Under the pieces are notes generated by a model. That model saw nothing but the letters and a program-made list of their open reading frames with translations, was not told the DNA's origin and did no database searches. A DNA stretch of 64,000 nt from Todiramphus chloris collaris (Eukaryota; Chordata; Aves; Coraciiformes; Alcedinidae): assembly GCA_025345505.1 (NCBI GenBank), contig JANVCC010000011.1:871230-935229 (forward strand), given 5' to 3'. Shown here piece by piece: positions 47,947 to 58,505 of the stretch. The position numbers and the translations under genes were made by a program. Each line of letters begins with the position of its first letter. The first letter of the stretch is position 1.

Positions 47947-49395
47947 TCATAGAATCATGGAATGGTTTGGGTGGGAAGGGACATGTCAAGGCCATCTAGT
48001 CCAACCCCCTGGCAGGGAGCAGGGAGATCTGCAGCTAGAGCAGGTTGCTCAGAGCCCCAGCCAACCTCACCTGGAATGTTTACAGGGATGGGGCATCAAC
48101 CACTTCTGTGGACAAACCTGGGACAGTGTCTCACCACCTTCAGCATAAAAAATTCTTCCTTATATATAGTGTGAGTCTACTCTCTTAGTTTAAAACAGTC
48201 ACCCCTTGTCCTGTTGCAACAGGCTGTCCTGGTTTCACTGGGACAGAATCCCAGGCCTTTCATGGTCTACAGGCCATTATCAGTTTGGAGTTAACCAGGG
48301 CAGCTGACTGGAGTTGGCTACAAGTGTATCCTATCCCATGAATGTCATACTCAGTATAAAAGGGGAAGGTTGCTCAGGATGGGAGGCCTCATGCTTGGTG
48401 TCCTCCTCAGGCATCTCCTGATCCAGCTTCTCTTCCTGCTCCGGAGAGTGGCCTTCCCATTTGTTGTGACCACTGTACATTTTCTGGGATGACTATAACT
48501 TTGTTTACTTTATTCTGACAATGGTATTAGTTCTACTCTTTCATTCAATCCATTTTCGTTTTAACCCATGAGTCTCCTCTCTTCTTCCCAACCCCCTTTC
48601 TTGACTTGGGAGGGGTCATCATGTGATAGAGCAACTGCTGTAGTTAAGCCCCAGATATGGGCTAAATAATAGACTCAGGCACAATAAAAAGTCTGTCTCC
48701 AACTTTCTGACAGGCCCCTTTCAGTACCGAAAGGTCTCAAGAAGGTCTCCCTGGAGCCTTCTCTTCTCCAGGCTGAACAACCCCAGCTCTCTCAGCCTGG
48801 CCTCCCAGCAGAGGGGTTCCAGCCCTCCCAGCATTGCTGTGGCCTCCTCTGGCCCCGCTCCAACAGGTCCCTGTCTCTCCTGTGCTGAGGACTCCAGAGC
48901 TGGACCCAGCACTGCAGGGGGGTCTCCCCAGAGCAGAGCAGAGCAGAGGGGCAGAATCCCCTCCCTGACCTGCTGCCCACGCTGCTCTGGATGCAGCCCA
49001 GGATGCTATTGGCTTCTGTGCTGTGAGTGCACATTGCTGGCTCATGTCTGGCTTTTCACCCCTCAGCACCTCCAAGACCACCTTCTCAGGGCTGCTCTCC
49101 ATCCCTTCATCTCCTAGCCTGGATTAGTACCTGGTTTTGCCCCCATCCTTGTGCCAGATTTTGCACCTGGCCTTTTTGAACCTCATGAAGTTTATATGGT
49201 CTCGCTTGTCCAGGAGCCTCTGGCTGACATACCGTCCCTCAGGCATGTCACCAGCACCACTCATCTTGGTGTCATCTGCGAACTAGCTGAGGGTGCATTT
49301 GATCCCGCTGTCTATATCATTTGTTAAGTTCCTAAAAAGCACTGACCCCAGTACGGACCCCTGAGGGGCACCACTTACCACTGATTTTCATTCAG
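47947..49395 (-). mobile_element. CR1 LINE (reverse), interrupted by a solo LTR
   Basis: The CR1 3' end is at 47947-48224 (ATAGAATCATGGAATGG to CCTTGTCCTGTTGCAACAGG). The same element resumes after the LTR at about 48684 (ATAAAAAGTCTGTCTCC), the order seen uninterrupted at 8993. It continues through ACTCCAGAGCTGGACCCAGC to about 49395. The far part encodes, on the minus strand, GAPQGSVLGSVLF and an intact catalytic FADDTK box, but with a stop just before it. The true 5' limit is uncertain beyond 49395. Confidence 0.9.
48225..48683 (+). mobile_element. Solo LTR of an avian endogenous retrovirus
   Basis: The element begins TGTCCTGGTTTCACTGGGAC, the terminal motif of a common avian ERV LTR class and shared with the LTR at 60550. 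A TATAAAA box lies at 48355-48361, followed by TTTACTTTATTCTGAC and a pyrimidine-rich 3' part, so it reads on the plus strand. The 3' edge is ambiguous. Either it ends in the degraded inverted repeat CAGGCACA at 48683, or it ends at 48675 and CAGGC (48676-48680) is the copy of CAGGC at 48220-48224, a 5-bp target duplication. No gag, pol or env sequence is present, consistent with LTR-LTR recombination. Confidence 0.8.
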
Positions 49396-49753
49396 ACAGT
49401 GTTATTGACCAGGGTTCAACTGGACTAAAAGAAATTTAAAAATTGGTGGCACCAAAAGCCTTACTTGAATTGACATGGTTGTCCAAGGATGCCTTTTCCA
49501 AGTGTCTGTGTTACTGGGTGAGTTTTTCCACCAGAAAGGGTTTAGAGTTTCACTGCTTTGCCTTTATAGTGGCCTGAGTATCAGAGATTGTCAAAAAAGA
49601 TACAGGAGCCTGATCCAGGAACAGTGTGAAATCCGACAGGAGACAGTGGTCTGATGCACTATGGAGCCTGTAACATCAATGAATTTGCAAGGTGTTGGTG
49701 TGTTTGTCATTTTCTAATTTTTATTATTTCTCTCCTGTTCTCGTGTCCTGCAG

Positions 49754-49847
49754 GCTACAGCCCCTTTCTTGCACATAGGAGCACTTGCAGCAGTCACAGC
49801 CCTGTCATGGTTGATAGCAGGGCAGTTTGCACGAACGGAGAAAGCCA
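49754..49847 (+). CDS. GDPD5: GDPD5 coding exon: TM4
   Basis: A 94-nt exon, 31 codons plus one base, phase 0 in and phase 1 out. It encodes ATAPFLHIGALAAVTALSW followed by LIAGQFARTEKA. The hydrophobic segment (about 162-183) is TM4; GQFAR is, from memory, shared with mammalian GDPD5. The acceptor follows a TCTCCTGTTCTCGTGTCCTG pyrimidine-rich tract, and the donor is GTGAGT. The split Thr codon (A|CT) is completed by the exon at 53468. The donor could also join in frame to the candidate exon at 53142. Confidence 0.95.
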
Positions 49848-52800
49848 GTGAGTACTACTTGTGTCCTTGAGTGGTGGTCAGGGGCTGGTGGGTGTCTGTG
49901 GGGGTGTTGGGTCCTCCCTTGGGAACCAGCTGGCAGGAGGCAGTGCTGGCTTCTCAGCTCAGCAACCTTCAGCTCAGCCATGCTGGCAAGTTGGATGCTC
50001 TCTTAGAGTAACTTGCCTGAAACTGGAGTGGGTGAACCTGATCTGGGGATGCATCCAGATCCCCCAGCTGCTGCTTTGTGTTTGGAAGCGCACCAAGGTT
50101 GGAGTTGAAAGGGCTATGTTAAATGATGCAATGCATAATGGTATCCAGATTTCCATCAATCTGCTTTAGAGAACACAAATGCATGCCTCACAACTAATGT
50201 GCTGCGTTTTTCTCTGGATCTTATAAGCCCTTCTCCTTTTCTTTCATCTTCTTGGCTCTCATTCACCTGCTTTTCTAGGTGGATCTGGCTTTTGAAAGCC
50301 TTCATGGACTTGTTGCTTGTGATGCAGAAGCACCCAGAGGGCTCAGGAGAGATCTGGTCCCCTCATGGTTAGGTGCTTTCTTAGATGCATGTTGGGATGT
50401 GATTGAAGGTCTAAGGAAGCAGTGGTGAAGGGCACGTTGAACCCAGCTCTTGCTGATGGTCCTGTCCACTGAAATAAGTTGATCTGTGCATCTCCCTTGT
50501 CCTATCTTGTTGCCAGGGGCTCTCCCAAGCCTGAGTTGTTTCTCCAGGTTTTCTTGTGAAATAATTGGATCCTTCTGTGCCCTCAGAAGTGTTTTTCTTC
50601 AGGGCATACATGGATGTTCTCAGACGTTAGTGCCAGCTCCAGAAAAATTGTTTTAATTGGTATTTAACCTGCAGCAAAATACAAGCCCTGGAAGGATTTG
50701 GCAGCACTTTCAAAAGACTTCCAAGAAGTGGGAGTTAAAAATGAGGAAATGGTGTCTGAAGATGGAAAGATTTTGATATCCAGAGAGCCCTTTCAAAGAA
50801 AGAATTGCTCTGCCTTAATTTATAAAAATGTCAATAAAGCTGTACCTGGCTCTTTTTAAATATGTCCTAGCATGTAATTAGGCTGCCAGTTGAGGGAGGA
50901 TTTGTGGTTATGCCTAGAGCAGAGACTGCATGTCCTCCTTCTGAATTCCTCATACTTTTTCTCTTGCAGACAACTTCCCTGAAAATGGATTTTGTTGTTG
51001 TTGTTTTCTTTTAATAAGCCAGGAAGCTTGCTTTCTCTCTCTCTTCTCCCCCCTTTTCCCTCCCCTGCTCCTGGATTGTTTTGTTTGTTTGTTTTTAAAG
51101 GAAAAACGTTCATCTCCTATGTACCATTGGAATTTCAAGTTATTTCAGGGTCATTTTGCTCGTGGATCTTACCTGGCGGAGTTTACAGACATTTTGGTAC
51201 AGATATGTTTGGCGTGGTGATGTTAAAAATGGAAGAGAAGAACTGAAATCTCTCAGACCCTATAGTTGCTTGTAATGGGGGAAAATAATATTTCACTCAC
51301 TAATAATAATCTTTTGTAAATAACTGGTGCAGATGCAGTCATTCATGCAACAGTCTGTTCTTGTTGATTTTGAGGCATGTGACAATCTTTAGCAACTGGC
51401 TTTTTTATTGACCAAATTTACACCTTTTCTTTTTTTTTTTTTGTTCCCTGTATGCTGCTTTTTCAGAACCTGGAGAAGTGTCTGGAATAGCTACAGTATC
51501 TTAAAAGACAGTAGCTTGCTTTCAAAGCTTGCATCTGATGTCAGATAGAAAATGGACTCAAAGCAGCCCTGAAAGTCTTGAGTAGTGAATGTCAGTGTGA
51601 GAAACATGCTCTTCCAGGAGCCCAAACTAGGCTGGAGAGGTCATTAAGAGCAGGAGGAATGGAGAAGGAATGCTTTCATCTAAATGTTGTTGTTGTTGTC
51701 ATGCTGTAGAAAGTGGGAGATTTATCCATCCTGCTTGCTTGTCTTGGATGGTCACCAGGAGAGCTTCTTCCATGCATGCCATCCAACCTCAAATTGAACG
51801 ATATGTACTTCACTTGTATTTCATGTCTGTATTTCCTTTTGGGTATTTTGTGTGTTGTCTGTTCCCACATGTGCAAGGCTGGGTGATGTCTTCAGCTCCA
51901 TTTTAACATGGTCCCATTCTGGGATATCCTTTCCTTGTGGGTGCAGTCCAATGAGGAAAGTATTTGGAAGGCCTTACATTTCATGTGTTGCATGCCTTTA
52001 GTTTGATTCTGAGCTGTTTAATCCCTAAACTGCAATACTAGGAAGGAAGGGACCAGATTCCCTGCACAGCTGGAGACTTTGCTGACAATTAGGTTGATTT
52101 TACAAAGCCTGGTTGGTGTTCTGGGGTGAGCAAGAACTGGGTCAGGATCGTGTCCTGTGTCTGTCTCTGGACCTTTTGATGCTAGTAACGCATAGCTCCA
52201 GGTCACCATACCTTTATGGTGCAGGACACAGCATGAGCTCTCTCAGCAAGATGCCCTTCACTTCCTTGAGTGCTCTCTGGGTGATTGACGTGTCATCCAG
52301 AAAGGAGGAAAAATTAGCTGGCAAAGTTACTAGTGTTACTTTCTGGCTTGTAGGAACATGCTTGAATGAGTCTATTAGATGCTGGAAGCAAAAAGCAGTT
52401 TGTGTGAAACCAGATCAGTTGTGGTCAGGACCAGAGCTGGGCTGTTCAGTCCTTCCCCTAATAAAACCCCTGATTTCTCTATCTTGTGTCCATGGCAAAT
52501 ATTTGTTTTAAAGGGCTTTTTTGGAAGTTTTCCCTTGAGTTCCAAAGCCTTAATGAGTTTGAAAAATAAATAATTTAAAAAAATATAAAACTGAAGTCTT
52601 GTGCTTTAATGTCTGTGGTTTCAAGTGACTCCATATAGCTTTGGAGTTCAAAGGTGCCTGTTGTTCTTTGTAAGGAATACGTGCCTGTTGGGAACAAGGG
52701 CTGTTTCTGTTGCGCTGTCAGCACCTTCGAAAGATTCCCAGATCTTTGGACTTTGTGAGACGTCACTGGTAGTCAGAGGCTGAGGCATGGTGTGGGAGGC

Positions 52801-53467
52801 AGGACTGCTCATCTGGCCCCAAGCGCTGCAGCCAGCACCTTACTAGCTGCATTTGCAGGTCCTGGAATATTGCTGCTTGCAGGGACCCCAGGGAGTGTAC
52901 AATCATCACAACATGCCCAACTTAATCAGCAAAACAATATTGGAAGTCGACTTCATTCCGGCATGCACAAATCCTAATGCAAAAGCAGTTCAAGTGGCAT
53001 TACCCTGGCTGAAGTGGGTGGTGTCGGTGAACCACCACTGTAAACACAAGTGATGTAAACCCGAGTGAAGTTAAATGCACCGACAGGGTGTCATGATTTA
53101 TTTGTAGATATGTTTAACTGGTGATCTATTTCTGCTCTCAGGCAGGGCAAAGTTTGGTGTTGTCCCACCCAAAGAGCTGGAAATCATCAGTGTTTTGGGC
53201 TACATTGCTGGGCCTCTAAGCAAATTGCTTAACTTTTTGTCTCCCCGATACAAAATGAAGTGGAAGCCTCCCTTGCGACTTGATTAGCTCAGAGATATTT
53301 TAAAAATAGAATGTTTTTTCCCTAAATACAGAGCCCTGCTGTTGTACTAAGGACAATGCCTGTAAATCAGTCTCTGCAGGATCACAAAGGTGTCATGACT
53401 TTACTCCTGGGGTGTGAGGAGGTTGGAACCAACATTTTCACCACCTCTCTCTCTCTTTCCATCTCAG
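49848..53467 (+). other. GDPD5: GDPD5 intron (3620 bp)
   Basis: A phase-1 intron with no CR1 recognised. It contains a T-run near 51429-51442, a TTG/GTT repeat near 50993-51005, and the candidate alternative exon at 53142-53287. The acceptor has a CTCTCTCTCTTTCC tract before ATCTCAG. Confidence 0.88.
53142..53287 (+). CDS. Candidate alternative terminal exon of GDPD5 (speculative)
   Basis: A plausible acceptor (TATTTCTGCTCTCAG) precedes an open frame that continues exactly in the phase left by the TM4 exon. The single leftover A plus GC makes Ser, then 47 codons read RAKFGVVPPKELEIISVLGY, then IAGPLSKLLNFLS, then PRYKMKWKPPLRLD, ending at TAG 53285-53287. I do not recognise the peptide. If used instead of the TM5 exon it would give a four-helix protein without the catalytic domain. 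No AATAAA was seen soon after the stop. It could instead be chance (48 open codons are not rare) or a pseudogene scrap. Seen: frame, acceptor and stop. Inferred: usage. Confidence 0.2.
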
Positions 53468-53613
53468 CTTCTCAGATGCTGATGTTCACTGCATACCTCG
53501 CAGTTGTAGTTGCACTTTACCTTGTCCCTCTCACCATCTCGTCTCCTTGCATAATGGAGAAGAAGGCTCTGGGACCAAAGCCAGCCATCATAGGTCACCG
53601 TGGAGCACCGATG
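53468..53613 (+). CDS. GDPD5: GDPD5 coding exon: TM5 and start of catalytic GDPD domain
   Basis: The 146-nt exon enters in phase 1 and leaves in phase 0. It encodes (T)[20 protein letters not shown], then [19 protein letters not shown], then IIGHRGAPM. Residues about 193-213 are TM5; [10 protein letters not shown] and GPKPA lead into HRGAP, the signature opening of the glycerophosphodiester phosphodiesterase TIM barrel. The six exons in this window total 597 nt (199 codons). With 39 upstream residues the His of HRG is residue 233, the catalytic His known from GDE2 mutants. The donor is GTGAGT. The following exon (expected to open LAPE-) was not found in the window. Confidence 0.96.
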
Positions 53614-54373
53614 GTGAGTAGCCTCACATTATTAATACTGTGTTGTCTGACTCTTCTACCTATGATGGTACCAGATCTGGTGGTCTCCGGGCTGCTCTCC
53701 ACAGAATGTATAGGAGAAATAAAACTTTGAGGCACCACTTCTCTCCAGAATTACTGTGGTGGTAAATCAGTTCATGAACGCAGAGTCAAGTCATGCCCCA
53801 GATGTTCTATATGTCTTACAAACAAAAGGACAGTCTTTGCCTTGCTCAGGGTGGTCTGTATCACTGTGTTTTTTCTGTCTGCAAGTTCTGCTGGTTCTTG
53901 TTCTCTAGGCATGGCCCTTGAACTGCAGTAGTAGAGGTTTGTGATGTTTTTATCGTTTGTTTTTTTAGAGCTTGAGGCTCAGTCTTTGTGCCCTTTAACC
54001 ACTATTGGTGACGTCCTGCAAACTCAGCTCACAGCAAGATGAGTTGAGTGTGGCAATCTAGAAAAAGAAACAACCAAACAAGCTGTGCTGACCTTAGATG
54101 ACTGCATGGTGCTCTTGCATTACAGATCATTATGAGACTGTGAGGTGATGAAATATTAGTTATCTGCCTCTGGATAGTCCATGTCATATAGTCCTTTTCT
54201 TCTCCAAGGTTTCTGGATATGTCCAGGCTAAAGATGGAGCACATTGACTTGGGCATAGCCCTGAGCTTGGATAATTCTGTCCTGTGGTGTTTGGACATAC
54301 TGGCCTGGGTCTCTAGTTTGGGTGCTCCTATACATAGTCTGTTCGATAGTTGTACCTCTATCTCTCTCTACTG
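53614..54373 (+). other. GDPD5: Start of a large GDPD5 intron; possible read-through terminus
   Basis: After the GTGAGT donor the exon frame stays open for 38 further codons to TGA at 53728-53730, and AATAAA lies at 53718-53723. Splicing is expected to be the major outcome; use of the read-through end is speculative. The rest of the stretch shows no gene. Confidence 0.6.
53718..53723 (+). promoter_or_regulatory. Possible intronic polyadenylation signal
   Basis: A canonical AATAAA 105 bp after the donor of the HRGAPM exon and inside the read-through frame. If cleavage followed soon after, the mRNA might end before or just after the TGA at 53730. No strong GT-rich downstream element was identified with confidence, so it may be inert. 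Confidence 0.25.
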
Positions 54374-54596
54374 ATTCATAGAATTGTTTTGTTTGGAAGA
54401 GAGTCATTGAGTCCAGCTGTTAACCCAGCACTGCCAGGTCACCACTAACCCATGTTCCGAAGCACTACATCTCCCTGGCTTTTCAATCTGTCCAAGGATG
54501 AGGACTCTACCGCTTCCCTGGGCAGCCTGGGACAGGCCTTGACAACTGTTTCGAGGACGAAAGTTTTCCTAATGTCCAATCAAAACCTCCCTTGCC
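54374..54596 (-). mobile_element. CR1 LINE fragment (reverse orientation)
   Basis: Antisense CR1 3' end: TTCATAGAATTGTTTTGTTTGG, then GTTAACCCAGCACTGCCAGG, then CTGGGCAGCCTGGGACAGG, ending at TTCCTAATGTCCAATC. It is of the same subfamily as the copy at 6331 and truncated at about 220 bp. Confidence 0.93.
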
Positions 54597-57289
54597 TTTT
54601 GATGATTGACTGACTTCAGACAAGATAAGTGTACCCCAGTGTAGGCACTGGCCTTGTGAATGTACTTTTTTTTTTAAGGCATGCAATTAACTTTTTTTGG
54701 TGACATTCAAACCAGAAAAATACATTTCTGTAGACTGTCCACACCTATTTGACAGGGTGCAGCGTGCTTGAGCTCCTCTCCAAGTTCAAGAGTATTCACC
54801 AGGGGAGTTTGCTAGGTGTTATAAACACCTGTCATGACAAGGAAGCATTTTATTTTAGTTCTATTTTTAAAAATTATTTCTTTAAGCAATGTTCTGAAAT
54901 GCCAGCTGAATTTCTGTCACTTGTTTAACTATATTGCCTCTGTGGGCAGTGGAATGAAGTTCTGGGCATGATAAATGATTTTTCCTGTCCAACTGAGTTT
55001 GCTATAAACATGAAGGCCAAAAGAAGCCAAGTGAGAACCTGTGCTCTGTATACTTACTGCATGGAAATCACAAAAACACATTAGGACATTTTCTTCCTTC
55101 GGGGTGTCCTGGCTTGTGTGTCCCCCCCAGCCCAACCTTCTAGAGAAACTAAACAGTAAAGAACATCCTCCTATCTTCCAGAGAGTTTACATAAACTTTA
55201 TCTGAAGAAAAACTCCCAGCAGAGACTTGGCCCTTTGCTGGCTCTAAGGATGAACATGTAGCAAACACTGTTTGCGGTATGGAATAAAACTACCTGGGAA
55301 GATGTTGCTTTCAGGTTAGGGTGCCGACAGTTGTGATGCTTGATGAAGAGCGGTGATAGAGGACACTCAGTGCTGTGTGGAACTGTGGCCCAGGTCTTGT
55401 TCAGTAGGTGCATTCCTCCACTTCACCATTCCCCAATACACAGAGATGGTTATCTGTTAGCAGCAGATAGTTTTCTCTGAAGCCCCCAGGAATCAAGATC
55501 AGAGACTAGCAAGTCTTGTTCCAACCTCCAAGCAATAGTCTGCATGTCCTGTGATGAGCTGACAGTAGGTTTATCCAACGGCTTTGCCTTTGCTGTATGT
55601 GTAGCGAGGGGCTTTCAACTATGCCCTGGAATGGCAAGCTGACATGGGATAAGAAAGATGAAGACTAGAGAGTTGGTCAAAACTTCCTTCTGTACTTTCA
55701 TCTATGCCCAGCTTTTCACTATATCAAATGTCACCTTGAGTTTTAAGAGCTCCACCTGGAGTGCAAATCCTCAGGTTGTCGTAAATTGTATCAGCTTGAA
55801 AACAAAGGACTTGAAAGCTTTGCCAAAAGGCATTTCTGCTAATAGGATTTTGTTTTCACAGAGCTCCTTATTACGCTTAGGCTGTTGAGCTCAAGTATAT
55901 GTAGACCTCTTTTGGAGAAATGGCCAAACTGAGCTAGAGAGGAGCAATTAGCCCAGAGAGCAGTTTGGAGATGGGGCTGTAGGACACAGACAATCCTCCC
56001 TTGGGCAACGTTAAGATCAAAAGCCTTCAGAACCTGGGAGTTTGGGACCTGAGGTGAAACTAAATCTAGTGGGAGTGGAGATCATAAAAAGTGATGCAAT
56101 ATTTGCCTTCAAATCTCCTGGAGCAAGACAAATGTGATTTGCTGTGCAGACAAACGTACTTTCTCATAGATCCTGATAGCTGGTTGCTTCACCTGTCTGG
56201 CAGGATTGGGTCTGCAATATTGCATTTGCACATCCAATGTTCTTATACTGTAAAGATACGAATAAATTGAGCGCTTCTCTGACAAAAGCCAGCAAAGCAG
56301 GTCCATGGGATATCCAAAGATGCTTTGTATCCTGGAATAAAGGATTTGCTGGGGACATGCCATATGGCATATGGGGCAAAAGGTGGTGAAATGGAGAGTT
56401 TCCGAGGAAAGCTGTAGATGTGTGTACTTCCTGAAGGATACTGATCTGTCAGTGCATGCAGCCTGCTCCTCAGAGAAGGGCAACAATCTTGCTTTGTGCT
56501 CCAGAGCCTGCTTTCCTCTGTGCATGCACACACCTTGTCTCTCTTCTGTTGTCCCTGATGTTCTGATGTTGAAGAGCAGCATTCATAGCCTCTGTGTGTG
56601 ACTCAACTGCTGTCCTTGTTCTGTGGAAAAAAAAAAACCAAAACGTGAGAAGCAGAGGCCATATGGTTTATATAATTTGTCTTGAAAGGAAAAAAGTTCT
56701 TACATTTTAAGTAGTAAGGGAAAAATCAGAAATCATCCTGGCATCTCTGCCTAGGTGAGTGTGATTTTCTGCAGTACAGAAGAGCTACTGGTTCCATACT
56801 GGCTGACCATTTGTCTGTAGTGGTAGTACTTCTCCAAGCAATGTCCCTTTGGTATCACCCTGTTCTCTCACAAGCTTTAATTTACTGCTAGAAAGGCTCT
56901 TCTGCTTAACTCTTCCTACCTTTGCTTGCATAAATGTCATCCAGTCACGCCCAGTTTTTACTATGTGAAATGTCCATTCCCACCAGGGTGCTATCTGAAA
57001 ATCCTTTCTCTTAGCAGGTGCTTAGTTAATCAGTATGTTTTAAAAGGCGCTTTTTTTTTTTTAAATTAACTATTCATCCTCCAGATCTGGTTCTGTCCCT
57101 CTGGACTCCTATAAGGAGAACATCAGGGTTGTGGTAGCAGTGTGCTGAGACTTGAGGGCTCCAGCCCTCACTTGATGTCTGATACTTGAAAAGGTCGTGT
57201 CCAGAGGGGTACAGGAATTGCCTGACACTCCAAACCATGAAATGGGCTTCTCTAAATTTTGCATGTTAATATGTTAAATTTTTTGTAAA
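54597..57289. other. Non-coding stretch within the GDPD5 intron
   Basis: No exon resembling the next part of GDPD5 (LAPE... or a HDTTL block) was found, nor any other gene. T- and A-runs occur near 54667, 56624 and 57050. Confidence 0.55.
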
Positions 57290-57850
57290 ATCATAGAATG
57301 CTTTAGATTGGAAGGGACCTTTCAAGATCATCCAGTCCAACCCCCCTGCAGGGAGCAGGGACATCTGCAACTAGAGCAGGTTGCTCACAGCCCTGGACAA
57401 CCTCACCTGCAATATTTCCAGGGATAGGGCTTCTACTACTTCTCTGGGCAGCCTGGATAAGTATCTCACCACGGTCAGCGTAAAAAATGTCTTCCTTCCC
57501 TCTGTCATCTAAATGTCTCCTCTTCTGGTTTAAAACCATCACTCCTTGTCCTGACTCAACAGGGCCTGCTGAAGAGGTTGGCCAAATACCTCTTACAGGA
57601 CTCTTTATGTACTGGAAGGCTGCAAGAAGGTTTCCTTGGGGCCTTCTCCAGGCTGAACAACCCCAACTCTCTCAGCCTGGCCTCCCAGCAGAGGGGTTCC
57701 ATCATTATTTGTGGCCTCCTCTGGCCCTGCTCCACGTCCCTGTCTCTCCTGTGCTGAGGACTCCAGAGCTGGACCCTGCACTGCAGGGGGGTCTCCCCAG
57801 AGTGGAGCAGAGTGATAAAATCACCTCCCTCAACCTGCTGGCCACATGTT
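57290..57850 (-). mobile_element. CR1 LINE fragment (reverse orientation)
   Basis: Antisense CR1: ATCATAGAATGCTTTAGATTGG, then TAGAGCAGGTTGCTCACAG, then CTTCTCCAGGCTGAACAACC, then ACTCCAGAGCTGGACCCTGC and CCTCCCTCAACCTGCTGGCC. About 560 bp, in the same subfamily as 8993 and 47947, with small internal deletions. Confidence 0.95.
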
Positions 57851-58357
57851 TTTTTCAGATGGTCTTATGAGCAGGTATTTGTTGTCTTTGTTCTGCCATT
57901 TTATTCCTCTTAGAGAAATCTAGTTGTATTTTGTCTTCAATGACAAGTGAATTGCCTTGTCTGTCTTCTCTATGGTAGTAAATATGACACAATGCTGAGG
58001 ATAAGCCAAAACATGGGTGGAACATAAAAACCGGAGCTAAATCTGTGATGGAAATGAGTAACTTCATCCAGCAGAAAACCAAATTCTATTACCATTTGCA
58101 CCTCTAAAGTCTTCTCCCAAATGTCTTTCCTCAAATGGTGCTTCAAGATGAGGCAGGTTGTCTTTTCTTTCGGGATCAGAAGAAGGTGCTGTCCATAATG
58201 TTGAATCCTACTTGCTTTTAAGTTGTTAGTCCTAAATATATGTTCCTTATAATTAGGTTCATCATCATGATCTGTGATGTCAAATTGTAGGTAAATCACC
58301 CAAAGGATTAATAATACCAAAGACTTACCAGAGCAAGAGCTGTATCTGTCTCCTTGG
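57851..58357. other. Non-coding spacer
   Basis: Nothing recognisable. Confidence 0.5.
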
Positions 58358-58505
58358 AATCACAGCATCGTGGGGGTTGGAAGGAACTTCTGGAGATCAT
58401 CTCATCCAACCCTCCTGCTAAAGCAAGTTTGCCTAGAGCAGTTTTTACAGGGTCACATCCAGGTGGATTTTTGAAGGTCTCCAGAGAAGGAGAATTCTTT
58501 CATTA
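58358..58505 (-). mobile_element. CR1 LINE, short old 3' fragment (reverse orientation)
   Basis: GGAATCACAGCATCGTGGGG, then GGAACTTCTGGAGATCATCT, then TTTTTGAAGGTCTCCAGAGA. It matches the antisense 3' end of the subfamily with GGAGATCATC (as at 43222), which is more diverged. Confidence 0.85.

Larger units (their letters stand above)
47126..49753 (+). other. GDPD5: GDPD5 intron (2628 bp)
   Basis: A phase-0 intron mostly occupied by one minus-orientation CR1 that is itself split by a solo LTR (47947-49395). The acceptor is TCTCGTGTCCTGCAG. No other gene seen. Confidence 0.9.

Noticed and set aside
55104-55120. TGTCCTGGCTTGTG resembling an LTR start
   Set aside because: No matching end, target duplication or LTR-like downstream sequence was found; likely chance.
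56109-56582. 157-codon minus-strand open frame
   Set aside because: No similarity recognised and no supporting signals.
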